A stretch of DNA of 64,000 nucleotides from Desulfobacteraceae bacterium (GTDB lineage: Bacteria; Desulfobacterota; Desulfobacteria; Desulfobacterales; UBA5616): NCBI GenBank assembly GCA_013791935.1, contig VMSV01000150.1, positions 1 through 64,000 of the forward strand, written 5' to 3'. This document shows positions 51,742 through 61,507 of the stretch, one piece after another. The position numbers and the translations under genes were made by a program. Below the pieces are notes generated by a model, which searched no databases, was not told where the DNA came from, and saw only the letters and a program-made list of their open reading frames with translations. Within the stretch, counting starts at the first letter, position 1. The number at the start of each line of letters is the position of its first letter.

Positions 51742-52767
51742 TTGAAACACACGGTAATTTTCCTGATCATGCTGATCGGAAGCTTTTCCATTTGCCATGC
51801 TGACCCGGATCTGGGCCGTTTTCAGGACATGGAAGGGATTCGGATCTACGGGGACCATAAATCCGCTTCAGACTGGTACCTGACCCCTTCAGGACCGAAA
51901 CTCGGGAAGCGAAGCGACGGGAGCCCGGACTACGGTCTGGTCCTATACCGGTATCTCGGCCGGTCGGGTACCGGCGATTCGGGAAGTTTCCGGGTTCGCG
52001 GTGTACTCACCCTGGGTCTGGACCGGTCCCAAAAACCCGAGCTTTCCGCCAAGATCAAAAAGTCGCTGCGCCTTCAGGGAATTCCAACCCCCCGGCTGAA
52101 ATCCATGCCGGTTTCAAAAAGCCTTGTGACCTTGATTTTTGCGGGCCAGCAGGATTCCAAGGAATATGCCATACGGTGGAAAACCGGTCCCATGGTGGTT
52201 CCCCTGGATGACCAATTCTCCCAGATTCTCTGGGATGCCGTGGAAGCCGGCCAGACCCTGGTAAGCATCTCCCTGGAGGAATCCCTGGCCGGGGTCCGGA
52301 AAAAGGATGAGGAATGGGAGCCTTCCGCCACTTCAGCCAGCTGGGTGGTTCCGGTTGAGATGGACATGAAAAACCATCCGGACCATTTTCAGCGCATGGA
52401 TCTGGGGGGAAGGATGAAGGTCGGGTATACCGGCCTGGATGTATTCTGCTTTGATTTTCTCGAAAACCTTGAAGATAAATTATATGCCAAGATGGTTGAG
52501 GTATCCATTCCCACGACCGGAAGAGACCTGGTGGAAACCATCACCTTTAAGGCGGACGGCGAGTACCGCAGCCGCATGGAGTTTAAGCTGGCCAAAGATC
52601 TGGACCGTCCCTACCGCTACCGTATCTCCAGGATCTGGCAGGATGGCACCAGAGAAACCGGCCCATGGCAGGAAAAAGAAGGGGAAACCCTTCTGGATAT
52701 CACCGCCTATAAAAAAATAGAGGAGCCGGGTGAAGAACCACGGGAATCATCTGCATCAGAACCATGA
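51742..52767 (+). CDS. Exported hypothetical protein (operon gene 3, TTG start)
   Basis: MKHTVIFLIMLIGSFSICHADPD signal peptide; 4 bp after gene 2. Confidence 0.72.
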   Translation: MKHTVIFLIMLIGSFSICHADPDLGRFQDMEGIRIYGDHKSASDWYLTPSGPKLGKRSDGSPDYGLVLYRYLGRSGTGDSGSFRVRGVLTLGLDRSQKPELSAKIKKSLRLQGIPTPRLKSMPVSKSLVTLIFAGQQDSKEYAIRWKTGPMVVPLDDQFSQILWDAVEAGQTLVSISLEESLAGVRKKDEEWEPSATSASWVVPVEMDMKNHPDHFQRMDLGGRMKVGYTGLDVFCFDFLENLEDKLYAKMVEVSIPTTGRDLVETITFKADGEYRSRMEFKLAKDLDRPYRYRISRIWQDGTRETGPWQEKEGETLLDITAYKKIEEPGEEPRESSASEP

Positions 52768-52784
52768 TTTAACAAAGGAGGCGT

Positions 52785-55583
52785 ATGAACTTTTCCATTT
52801 TTCGAAAACCCCTGTTATTCTCGGCCTTGATGGTCTGGATCCTTGCCATGGTCAACCCTTCGTCGGCCCAGGAAATTCTTCTGGACAAAATGGAAAAGGG
52901 CGGGGATCTGGTCTGTTATCCCAGTTTGAAAGATCCCAATCAGTGGTATTATCTTCCGGATCAGCCCAGGTTGGCGGTTGAAAACGGCAAGCCCCAGTTT
53001 TCATTTCTTAAATATGCCAGAACCCAGGCTTCGGGAAAGGCCGGTACGGGCCGTGCCGATGGGGGTGGCATTGTGCATTTTCTGGTGACTTACGGGGCCT
53101 CGGAAACCCGGGTCCGCCAGGCCCAGAAAGCCCTGCAGGAAAGGCATCCCGATGCCACCATCGTGGGGCCCATCGTGTACCGGAAAGGAAGTTTCGCCCT
53201 GATCACCTCCTTCAAGGAAGGGGACAATCTCACCACAAAAACCGTGGCGGTAGGCAAAGCGCCTCTGATGGAAGGACAAAAAGCGGCCGTGTCCATGGCA
53301 CTCACCAGGGAAGGGGCTGAGTTGCTCTGGGAAAGCTTTCAAACTTCCACCCCGGACATTTCCCTGGTTTTTGACATGGAGTTCGCGGGCGTTCGAGAGC
53401 CCTTTGAAGCCACCCTGGAGGCGGACTGGGCCCAGATCAGCAAACATCAACGGGTCAAAGCCGGGTTCAGCTCCCGGTGGTTCGGCGCGGATGTGGACAT
53501 CCTGCTTCAGGAGCTCCGGCAAACCGGCGCGGTGAAGATCACCACCAAAGGGGAAAGCGCCCCCATGGAAAAAATCCTGGACAGCGTCAACAACAAGCTC
53601 CTCCAGGTGATGTTCGACCCTGCCCCCACGGATGACATCAGCCGGGCCGCGGCCGACAACAACAGTTACAACAGCCTTAATCAGGCGGTTCAGATGCTCC
53701 GCAATGCCTCCCAAACCAGCGGAAGCGGCTCCTCTACATCCTCTACGGGAACCCGAAGTGATATAGGAAATCTCCCCGGTTTTTCATGGAATTCCCTTCA
53801 GGCCAGGGCATCGAACCCTTTTTTCTCCAACCTCTTCTCCAATGCTTATGCCGATCCCGCGGAATCCACCGCCCGAACGGAAAGCGGCGGTGAAGGTGCG
53901 GTGGCAACCCCCCAAACCGATCCGGCAGAAGCCCGGTCGAGGGAAGCATTTGCAAGGGGACGGGATTATTATTCCAACAACCGGTTCCAGGAGGCCCATG
54001 ATGCTTTTCGGGAAGGTCTGGACCTCTATTCCACGGTTCCGAATCCCCAGTCCAGAGTACGGGCCGGATTCTTGAATAACATGGGTGTGTCGCTCATGCA
54101 TCTCAACCAGTATGATGCGGCCATCGCCAATTTGAATGAATCTGCGGATTTATATGGCCGTGATACCCAAGACGGAAGGGATGTTCTGGAAAAATTACGT
54201 GAAGCCGAGGAACTGGCTCGTCCTGCTCAGGGTGCGGGTGAAGCAAGCGCCCGGGAAGATACATCCAGGCAAACCACCTCAGACCAGACCCAGGCTCAAA
54301 CAGCCAGTGAAGCATACAATCGGGCCAGACAATTGCACGAAGAAGCCAGAACCGGGGGATTCGAGCCTTCCAGGACCAGAGCGGCCCTGGACGCTTATGA
54401 AACTTACCAGCGGGATCATAGCCCCACGGGCACCCGTGCCGAAGAGATAGCCGGAAATATTCGAAACCTGCAGGAACGGCTTGCCGCTGCCAGTCAAACC
54501 GCCCGGGGGACTTCCCAAGATGGTTCCGCCACGGAAACTTTACCCGGCCTTCTTCCCAATCCCTTTCAAATACCCGACAACGGAAGCACCACCGGTACCA
54601 CAGGGACCGTAACCCCGCCGTCATCGGGGACCACAGGTACTCCATCCACCCCAGCCCAGCCTGTGGGTTCCGGTTCAACACCAGCCTCAACAACCCCACC
54701 GGCTTCCACCACGGCAGCACGCCCGGCCACCCCGGCAACGGGAAGTGCGGCCGGGAGCCGGTCCAACGGAAGCCCCGGTTTTTCCCTGGTGGCGTCCTAT
54801 CAGATGAAAAACATTAAACGGACCGGCAAGCTGGTTTACAACCTCAACCATTTCTCAACCGAAACCCAGGCCTTTGCCATGTCGGAAAATATCGGGGACA
54901 TCTTTCGTAAATACGGAAAGGATTCCAAGATTTTCAGGGCCGTGACCATCGACGACCCGGTGTTCAAGCAACGGGAGATTCTCGTGACCCTGGATGGACA
55001 GGACGCCTCCACCTTCACCAAATATCTGAATTTTGTGACGGTGAAAATGAAAAAACAGCACCAGGCCGGGGATCAGACCACCGGAGAAGTCGTCATCACG
55101 CCGGACACCTTCAATAAGTCGGGCAACAATTTTTCCCTGACCTATGGCTGGAAAGATGATCCCGACCGGAATGCCTGGCTCAATTACGAATACCAGGCCA
55201 TCTGGTCCTTTTTCGGCGGGGTTGAAATCCGAACCCCATGGACAACAAGTGAGAGCCCCATGATCGCCCTGGCGCCGCCCCACCGTTACCGGACGGTCAC
55301 CATTGAAGGGGACGGCAGTGCTTTGACCAAAGCAGAAGTTCGCCACGCGGTGATCAATCTCAATTGCCGGATCGGTGACAAGTACATCACCAGACAGGCC
55401 ACCCTGAAAAACAACAGCCCTGCCCCGTCTCTGGTCTTGGATCTTCCCGAAGATCCGGCCCATCCGGAAACCAAGGTGTTCATCACCTGGGTCCTGGCCA
55501 ACGGCAAGCAGGTCTCTTCCCCGGAAGCCAAACTGGAAGGGGATATCATTTATTGGGACCAGGTTCCCAAAGGAGGCGCATAG
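52785..55583 (+). CDS. Exported paralog-family protein A with internal TPR-like region and Thr/Pro/Ser linker (operon gene 4)
   Basis: NQWYYLPDQPRLAVENGKPQFSFLKYART...KAPLMEGQKAAVSMALTREGAELLWESF...FRAVTIDDPVFKQREILVTLDG. Confidence 0.78.
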   Translation: MNFSIFRKPLLFSALMVWILAMVNPSSAQEILLDKMEKGGDLVCYPSLKDPNQWYYLPDQPRLAVENGKPQFSFLKYARTQASGKAGTGRADGGGIVHFLVTYGASETRVRQAQKALQERHPDATIVGPIVYRKGSFALITSFKEGDNLTTKTVAVGKAPLMEGQKAAVSMALTREGAELLWESFQTSTPDISLVFDMEFAGVREPFEATLEADWAQISKHQRVKAGFSSRWFGADVDILLQELRQTGAVKITTKGESAPMEKILDSVNNKLLQVMFDPAPTDDISRAAADNNSYNSLNQAVQMLRNASQTSGSGSSTSSTGTRSDIGNLPGFSWNSLQARASNPFFSNLFSNAYADPAESTARTESGGEGAVATPQTDPAEARSREAFARGRDYYSNNRFQEAHDAFREGLDLYSTVPNPQSRVRAGFLNNMGVSLMHLNQYDAAIANLNESADLYGRDTQDGRDVLEKLREAEELARPAQGAGEASAREDTSRQTTSDQTQAQTASEAYNRARQLHEEARTGGFEPSRTRAALDAYETYQRDHSPTGTRAEEIAGNIRNLQERLAAASQTARGTSQDGSATETLPGLLPNPFQIPDNGSTTGTTGTVTPPSSGTTGTPSTPAQPVGSGSTPASTTPPASTTAARPATPATGSAAGSRSNGSPGFSLVASYQMKNIKRTGKLVYNLNHFSTETQAFAMSENIGDIFRKYGKDSKIFRAVTIDDPVFKQREILVTLDGQDASTFTKYLNFVTVKMKKQHQAGDQTTGEVVITPDTFNKSGNNFSLTYGWKDDPDRNAWLNYEYQAIWSFFGGVEIRTPWTTSESPMIALAPPHRYRTVTIEGDGSALTKAEVRHAVINLNCRIGDKYITRQATLKNNSPAPSLVLDLPEDPAHPETKVFITWVLANGKQVSSPEAKLEGDIIYWDQVPKGGA

Positions 55584-55584
55584 C

Positions 55585-57351
55585 ATGAAGCACCTTGGAA
55601 AAATCTGTAGGATGGGAATCATCGGCCTGGGGTTTGTTTTTTTCATGCCCTCCGCATGGGGTCTTGTGAATTATGAATCCGGCCAATTTGAACTCAACGG
55701 TGTTTTGCTCCTGCAGGACGCCGATGACCCGAATGTGTATTACTACCTGCCTCCGGCTCCACGGGTTTCCCAAAGAAAGGACGGCGGATTAGAATTATCC
55801 CTGGTAAAATTTGTGGACCCCCGGGGAGACACCAGCGGCGGATTGCTGCACATGCTCGTGACCTTTACCCTGCCCGATGATGAGCTGACTGCCCTTCGGG
55901 AAGCACTTGGAAAGGAGAAGGGCAAAGTCCGCCTGGCCGGTCCGGTTCCCCTCCGCCAGGAGGAGGAAGGCAGTTTCACCATCATTTCAGGCTCCCTGTC
56001 GGACAAGGGGTTCACCCGGAATCTGATCACCAGCGGCCGGGCCCCGGTAACTCCAGGCGCAAAGGCCGCCATCGCCGCCACCCTCACCCCCCAGGGGGCT
56101 ACCCTGTTGTGGGAATCCCTCACCAAGCCCACCTCCGATGTTTCCGTGGCTTTGCGCACCTATTATGAAGCCGTTCTGCCCTCGTTCCAGGCCAAGATCA
56201 GCGCGGATATCAGCACGGTGTATGAGCATTTTTCCCGGGTGAAAAACCGGCAGGAGGATTACACCAAACGCCAGCTTCGGGACATCATGGACGAACTGGT
56301 ACGAACCGGCGTCATTCAGGTGGAAATCTTCGACCGCCTTCCGGAAGATGCGGCCAACAAGGCCATGCAGAGTCTGGTGGATCTGGCCACCACCAAACTG
56401 ACGGAAATCATCTTTGACACCCAGACCGGGTTCACGGCCCTTCCGGAAAAGGAAAAAGCCGTGGAATCGGGGCAGTTGGCCGGTCGCCAGCAGAAAGGGT
56501 GGCTGGCCAAGCTTTTCACAAGCTCCGGGAATCAGAAATATTACACGGATGACCAGTTTGTTCTGAAAAAGCGCACGGACATCAACCGGGCCGCCTTCAC
56601 CATCAACCTGACCCGCAAGGCGGTGGTAAAAGTTCCGGTGGACACTTCAGGCAATATTTCCGGACTGTACCAGGAATTCAAAGAAAACCCGGACATGTTC
56701 CGGGTGGTGAACCTGGCGGATCCGGCGTTTCAGAAACGAGAAGTATTTTTCCGGATCGACGGGGATTTCACAGGGGTTTTCGAGGACATGATGAATTTTG
56801 CCGGGGTGTCGGTGTTGAAGAAGTACGCGGACCATGATGCCGCCACGGGGGAACTCGTGTTCACACGGGAGGATATTCGGGACGGAAAGCTCAGCAAGTC
56901 CTGGCAGTACGCTCGGCTTGGAGAGAAAAACGAAAGCTGGCTGGATTACGGGTATCGCACCACCTGGAGCATTCAGGGGCAGCATCAGATTAAATCTCCG
57001 GAAAAAGAAGGGGAATGGATTCAAAGCAGCGACCCCATCATCACCATTGCACCGCCTTTGAAACGTCTGGACCTGGAAATGGACGGAGATCGTTTCCGTT
57101 TTGAAAACGCGGGCATGCGAAGCGCCATGGTGGAGGCCCGTTACACGATGTTCAACAAGGAAGTCATCAAACGCCTGGGGGTGATGCGGTCCACGGACGC
57201 GGAATCGGTTTCCAAGGTCGTTTTGTTTCATGACCCCGGAAAGCAGGTATCCTACCGGGTGAACTGGTATCCTGCAACCGGTGAGGCCGTGAAAGGAGAT
57301 TGGCAGCCTTTGGAAGAGACCTATGTGGTGTTTACTCCACCCGTCAAATAA
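55585..57351 (+). CDS. Exported paralog-family protein B (operon gene 5)
   Basis: NVYYYLPPAPRVSQRKDGGLELSLVKFV...LITSGRAPVTPGAKAAIAATLTPQGATLLWESL...FRVVNLADPAFQKREVFFRIDG. Confidence 0.78.
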   Translation: MKHLGKICRMGIIGLGFVFFMPSAWGLVNYESGQFELNGVLLLQDADDPNVYYYLPPAPRVSQRKDGGLELSLVKFVDPRGDTSGGLLHMLVTFTLPDDELTALREALGKEKGKVRLAGPVPLRQEEEGSFTIISGSLSDKGFTRNLITSGRAPVTPGAKAAIAATLTPQGATLLWESLTKPTSDVSVALRTYYEAVLPSFQAKISADISTVYEHFSRVKNRQEDYTKRQLRDIMDELVRTGVIQVEIFDRLPEDAANKAMQSLVDLATTKLTEIIFDTQTGFTALPEKEKAVESGQLAGRQQKGWLAKLFTSSGNQKYYTDDQFVLKKRTDINRAAFTINLTRKAVVKVPVDTSGNISGLYQEFKENPDMFRVVNLADPAFQKREVFFRIDGDFTGVFEDMMNFAGVSVLKKYADHDAATGELVFTREDIRDGKLSKSWQYARLGEKNESWLDYGYRTTWSIQGQHQIKSPEKEGEWIQSSDPIITIAPPLKRLDLEMDGDRFRFENAGMRSAMVEARYTMFNKEVIKRLGVMRSTDAESVSKVVLFHDPGKQVSYRVNWYPATGEAVKGDWQPLEETYVVFTPPVK

Positions 57352-57376
57352 TTGAATCAAAAAAGGAGAATGGACG

Positions 57377-59356
57377 ATGATAAAACCCTGGAATAAAATG
57401 GCTTGGGCAATGGCTTTTACGGTCTTTTCCCTTGCTGGAAGCGCCCTGGCCGCACCGGGAAAAGGTGCGGATCAGAAGATCAATTACATCCGTCAATTCA
57501 AACCCCTGGCCATCTCCCCTTCCCTCACGATACCCTCCGGGGATTCCGCAAAGGAAGTGGGCGGCATAGCCTACGGCCGTCATGTGGACGTGAAGCTCGC
57601 CGACGGCAGCACGGTCCGGTGCTTTCCCACAGCCACCACCGACCCGGAAAAACCCGGCAAGAACTATTACTACCTTCCCACCAATCCCCATGTGTCCAAG
57701 TTCCCGGACGGCATGCCCAAATTTTCCATGATCCGCTTCGTATCCGATAAGGCCAAGGAAGCCGGCGGTGCGGAAGGTGCTGTTCTTCACTTTCTGGTGG
57801 AATACGGCCTGGATCAGGCCCAACAGCAGGAGACAGCCAAGTTGCTCCAGAAACAGGTGAAAGACGCCGTGCTCAAGGGCGCTGTTCCCCTGGAAGTGGG
57901 AGCCGAAGGCAACAGCTTCAATGTCATCTCCGCTGTTTTAGGGGACAAAAATTTTGCCCCCACCCTGATCACCAGCGGCAAGGCCCCGGTCATGGAAGGC
58001 CAGCAGGTGGCGGTGGCTGCCCGGCTGGATGCCTACGGCGCAACCCTTCTGGCCAAGGGATTTGAGCAACCTACATCCCAGGTCTCCGTGGCTTTTGATC
58101 TCAAATACGTGGTGAAGCTCCCGGCCTATGATGTGAAAGTCACCATTGATTATGACAAATTCAATTTGGTGGAATCGGAGTACAGCCATACCAGGCAGAA
58201 AACGTCCACCAGCAAACGTACCTGGGATCCCAAATGGTATAACCCTTTTAATATCAGCACCAAAACCGCCACCACCCTAACGGAAAAAGAGCAATCCCAG
58301 GCCCTGGATTTCCTTCAGGAAAACGGGGTGGTAACCTTTGACTATGTCCAGCACGTACCGGATGCCGACAAGGAAATCGTGGAGAGCGGCCTTCATAAAA
58401 TCGTTCTGGAATCCTTCTTTGACATGCAAAAACGGCTGGGAGAACCCACCGATCAGGAGCTCACCTCGGAAGATGAAGGAGACCAAAAGGAAGAAGCCGC
58501 CGCCAGACGAAAGGAAGCGGCCAAACACAACAATTACTCCTACACGGTTTTTCAGCGCAAACAGATTCAGCGGAAATCCAAACAGGTCCTGAATCTGAAA
58601 AAAGTCATGGCCCGGTATGAAACCTATACCATGACCGGCAACATCGGCGCTTGGTATGACCAATACAAGGACAACCCCAAGCTCGTTTCGCAAGTCAACC
58701 TGGATGATCCCTTTTTCCAGAGAAGGGAAATGCGCTTTGTCATCGACAATGAAGCCTATGATATTTTCAAAGACATGGTGAACTACGCCACCATCCAGGT
58801 GCGGGTGGACCGGAAAGACCAGCGGCCCTTCATCGATGAAATGACCATTGACCGGAAATACCTGGAGACCAACGGCCAGACCGCCACCCTCACCTACGCT
58901 CGCATGGGGGACGATGCCCAGACCTATGATTATGCGGTCCAATGGAGCCTGCGGGGCGGAAACCTTTACCCGGCGGAACCCAAATGGGCCAAGGGCGAAC
59001 TCATGGCCGTCACCCTGGCAGCTCCGGTAAGGCCCAGAACTCTGGAAGCCGAAGCGGATCTTGAGGAGCTGGGACAGATTGGCGTGGCCCGGGTCAGCGT
59101 GGAACTGCAATACAACCGGTTCGGGAAACTTTATACGGACACCTCCGGCTTGGCCATCTCCGCAGCCGGGGGGGAAGCCCGGGTGAACAAGGTGATTTAC
59201 CAGGATGCGGGAAACCACAAACTTTCCTACCGGCTCATCTACCATCACAAAAAACTGGGTAAAGTTTCTTCAGATTCCTGGAATCCCGTGGAAGGCGATT
59301 ATATTTACTGCGCGCCCACGGAAATGATCCTTGAAAAGATCAAAAGTGCTTTATAA
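57377..59356 (+). CDS. Exported paralog-family protein C (operon gene 6)
   Basis: NYYYLPTNPHVSKFPDGMPKFSMIRFV...LITSGKAPVMEGQQVAVAARLDAYGATLLAKGF...VSQVNLDDPFFQRREMRFVIDN. Confidence 0.78.
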   Translation: MIKPWNKMAWAMAFTVFSLAGSALAAPGKGADQKINYIRQFKPLAISPSLTIPSGDSAKEVGGIAYGRHVDVKLADGSTVRCFPTATTDPEKPGKNYYYLPTNPHVSKFPDGMPKFSMIRFVSDKAKEAGGAEGAVLHFLVEYGLDQAQQQETAKLLQKQVKDAVLKGAVPLEVGAEGNSFNVISAVLGDKNFAPTLITSGKAPVMEGQQVAVAARLDAYGATLLAKGFEQPTSQVSVAFDLKYVVKLPAYDVKVTIDYDKFNLVESEYSHTRQKTSTSKRTWDPKWYNPFNISTKTATTLTEKEQSQALDFLQENGVVTFDYVQHVPDADKEIVESGLHKIVLESFFDMQKRLGEPTDQELTSEDEGDQKEEAAARRKEAAKHNNYSYTVFQRKQIQRKSKQVLNLKKVMARYETYTMTGNIGAWYDQYKDNPKLVSQVNLDDPFFQRREMRFVIDNEAYDIFKDMVNYATIQVRVDRKDQRPFIDEMTIDRKYLETNGQTATLTYARMGDDAQTYDYAVQWSLRGGNLYPAEPKWAKGELMAVTLAAPVRPRTLEAEADLEELGQIGVARVSVELQYNRFGKLYTDTSGLAISAAGGEARVNKVIYQDAGNHKLSYRLIYHHKKLGKVSSDSWNPVEGDYIYCAPTEMILEKIKSAL

Positions 59357-59437
59357 ATTAATAATGACCTGTTTTTTTTCATGCGACTGTGCTATTTCTA
59401 GCCAATTTCATTTCCATTAAAAAAGGAGGATTCGGTT

Positions 59438-59833
59438 ATGCTGAAACAATTTCGAAATTCCACACTGGCCCTGGGTATTGTGACTTACCTTCTGTTATTT
59501 TGGACTTCTCCGGCTGCAGCGGCCATGATGGATTCGGCCCTGTCCAATGGTCCTGCTTCCAATTCGGCCAGAAATCTCGAAATTAGTAAAATTCAGAGCG
59601 TTCTGGAAAACAAGATCGTCATGGACAAGCTGAGCGCCTACGGGCTTTCCGCTGATGAAATCCGGGGCAAACTTTGCCAGATGACCGACGATCAGATTCA
59701 CATGCTGGCCCAGGCTTCGGATAATGTTCCGGCCGGCGGAGACGCGGTAGGCCTTCTGGTGGGCGTTCTTTTGGTTATTCTGCTGGTCATCGTCATTCTC
59801 AAGCTCTTGAATAAAGAGATCGTCGTTCGGTAA
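59438..59833 (+). CDS. PA2779-like exported protein with C-terminal TM helix
   Basis: Signal peptide; IQSVLENKIVMDKLSAYGLSADEIRGKLCQMTDDQIHMLAQASDNVPAGGDAVGLLVGVLLVILLVIVILKLLNKEIVVR. Confidence 0.8.
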   Translation: MLKQFRNSTLALGIVTYLLLFWTSPAAAAMMDSALSNGPASNSARNLEISKIQSVLENKIVMDKLSAYGLSADEIRGKLCQMTDDQIHMLAQASDNVPAGGDAVGLLVGVLLVILLVIVILKLLNKEIVVR

Positions 59834-59841
59834 CACAACTA

Positions 59842-60336
59842 TTGAAAGCCTTTTTGGCAGCGCTTCTCTGCCTGGCTTTTGCAGCCAGCTCGGGGGCCCG
59901 GGAAATTGAAGGGATTCCTTTCTTCAGACAGGAAAGGCACCAATGCGGTCAGGCCGCCCTTGCCAGTGTATTGGCGTATTATAAAATCCCCGTTGATATG
60001 GAGATCCTTATCAGGGAAACGTATAGCCAAGCCCTGAAGGGAAGCCTCATGGCTGATCTTGAAAATTACGCCAAGGGACTCGGATTCAAAACCAAGTCCG
60101 GCCAGGGAACCCTTCAAATCCTCAAAGAAAGTGTTCTGGTCCGAAAACCGGTGATTGTTCTTCTGGATAATGGGGTTTGGCTGGCTGCCAAACCCCATTA
60201 TATTGTTATTTTCGGGTTCAATGAAAAGGGCTTCATTGCTCATGACGGAAGCGAGCCTTCGATTTTGTTCAAATATAAGGGATTTGAAAAAACCTGGAAA
60301 AAAATGGGCCACCCTTACCTGATCATCCATCCATGA
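59842..60336 (+). CDS. Exported C39-like cysteine peptidase (PA2778-like peptidase domain)
   Basis: Signal peptide; IPFFRQERHQCGQAALASVLAYYKIPVD...KPHYIVIFGFNEKGFIAHDGSEP: Cys/His papain-like C39 layout. Confidence 0.82.
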   Translation: MKAFLAALLCLAFAASSGAREIEGIPFFRQERHQCGQAALASVLAYYKIPVDMEILIRETYSQALKGSLMADLENYAKGLGFKTKSGQGTLQILKESVLVRKPVIVLLDNGVWLAAKPHYIVIFGFNEKGFIAHDGSEPSILFKYKGFEKTWKKMGHPYLIIHP

Positions 60337-60770
60337 GATCTTTTGTCATCATTGCAGCGGTTTTATGCCTTTCGGGATGCTCCCTTCTCGGGGTTCATAT
60401 TCTCCACGACTCCCTGACAGCAGCCCAGCACAGCGACCTGGGATACACCTATGAAAAGCAGAACAAGCTGGAACTGGCGGAAAAGGAGTACCTCAAGGCC
60501 CTGAAAAAAGACAAGGCCCTGGCGGTCCCCTGTTTCAATCTGGGAAATGTGTATTATAAAATGGGAAAGTCGAAACAAGCGGTCAAATATTATCGCCTTG
60601 GCCTGAAAAAAGCACCGGATCAATCGGACATCATGAACAATCTTGCCTTTGTTCTCATGGAACAGGGCAAATTCGTTGAAGCCCGAAAATGGATTGAAAA
60701 AGCCATCGCTATCGCCCCCAAACCCGAATACCTGGACACCCGGAATAAAATCCTGAACCGCTTGGAATAG
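60333..60770 (+). CDS. TPR lipoprotein
   Basis: Lipobox LCLSGC; LGYTYEKQNKLELAEKEYLKALKKDKALAVPCFNLGNVYYKMGKSKQAVKYYRLGLK; 4-nt overlap with peptidase gene. Confidence 0.82.
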   Translation: MRSFVIIAAVLCLSGCSLLGVHILHDSLTAAQHSDLGYTYEKQNKLELAEKEYLKALKKDKALAVPCFNLGNVYYKMGKSKQAVKYYRLGLKKAPDQSDIMNNLAFVLMEQGKFVEARKWIEKAIAIAPKPEYLDTRNKILNRLE

Positions 60771-60778
60771 CCTCTCCT

Positions 60779-61507
60779 TTATGATTTTCCGGCACCCTTA
60801 TCCGGCCCGTCCTCCCCTTTGATTTTGCGAAGAATTTTGGGGATGAAAAAGGAAAACACAAACAGACCCACCGAAAAAAAGATCTTAAAAGAGATGAGAT
60901 TTTGCCAGTTTCCGGAAGCCCACACCTCCTTTACCGTCCCGATAAAAAACGTGAAGATAAAGGTTCCCACTATAATCCCCAGACCGGTACCGAAAAAATA
61001 GTCCCGAAATTGGACTTTCGTGAGCCCCATACCGAAATTCATGGGGGTAAATGGGAAGTAGACCAGCCGGAGGTAGAGCACCGCAGCAAAGCCGTTTTGC
61101 TTTATGGCTTCATCATATTTCTTCAACCGGTCGCCAACAAGGGACGCGGCAAAATCCCTGCCCAGGGTTCTTCCGATCATAAAGGCCCCGCTGGCCCCAA
61201 GCATGGCACCGATCCACACGTAAAGAAAGCCCCAATAGGGTCCGAAGATGGCCGCACCCAATCCGGTAAGAAGGGTCCCGGGCACGAACAGACACACACC
61301 TATGGCATAGACCAATATATAAACCACCGGTGCCCAGAGGCCTGCATGATCAAGAAACCGGCCCAGTGCTTCCGCCGTAAGAAATTGTTTCACCGGGGTG
61401 AATCTCACCACATAAATAGCCCCGATGATGAAGATAAACAAAAGAAGCGCTTTGAACCAGGCTTTCTTGCCCTCCGGGGAAGATCCCTGAACCGGTGTTT
61501 TGTTCAC
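60779..61507 (-). CDS. TVP38/TMEM64 (DedA-like) family membrane protein, GTG start
   Basis: LFVPGTLLTGLGAAIFGPYWGFLYVWIGAMLGASGAFMIGRTLGRDF; AAAGGAG upstream of GTG. Confidence 0.88.
   Translation of the reverse strand: MNKTPVQGSSPEGKKAWFKALLLFIFIIGAIYVVRFTPVKQFLTAEALGRFLDHAGLWAPVVYILVYAIGVCLFVPGTLLTGLGAAIFGPYWGFLYVWIGAMLGASGAFMIGRTLGRDFAASLVGDRLKKYDEAIKQNGFAAVLYLRLVYFPFTPMNFGMGLTKVQFRDYFFGTGLGIIVGTFIFTFFIGTVKEVWASGNWQNLISFKIFFSVGLFVFSFFIPKILRKIKGEDGPDKGAGKS

Noticed and set aside
54855-55646. 263-aa minus-strand ORF opposite protein A
   Set aside because: Antisense shadow of the conserved C-terminal module of protein A.
58277-59248. 323-aa minus-strand ORF opposite paralog C
   Set aside because: Shadow ORF antisense to a gene with signal peptide, RBS and paralog conservation; hydrophobic Gly/Val/Phe-rich composition typical of antisense frames.
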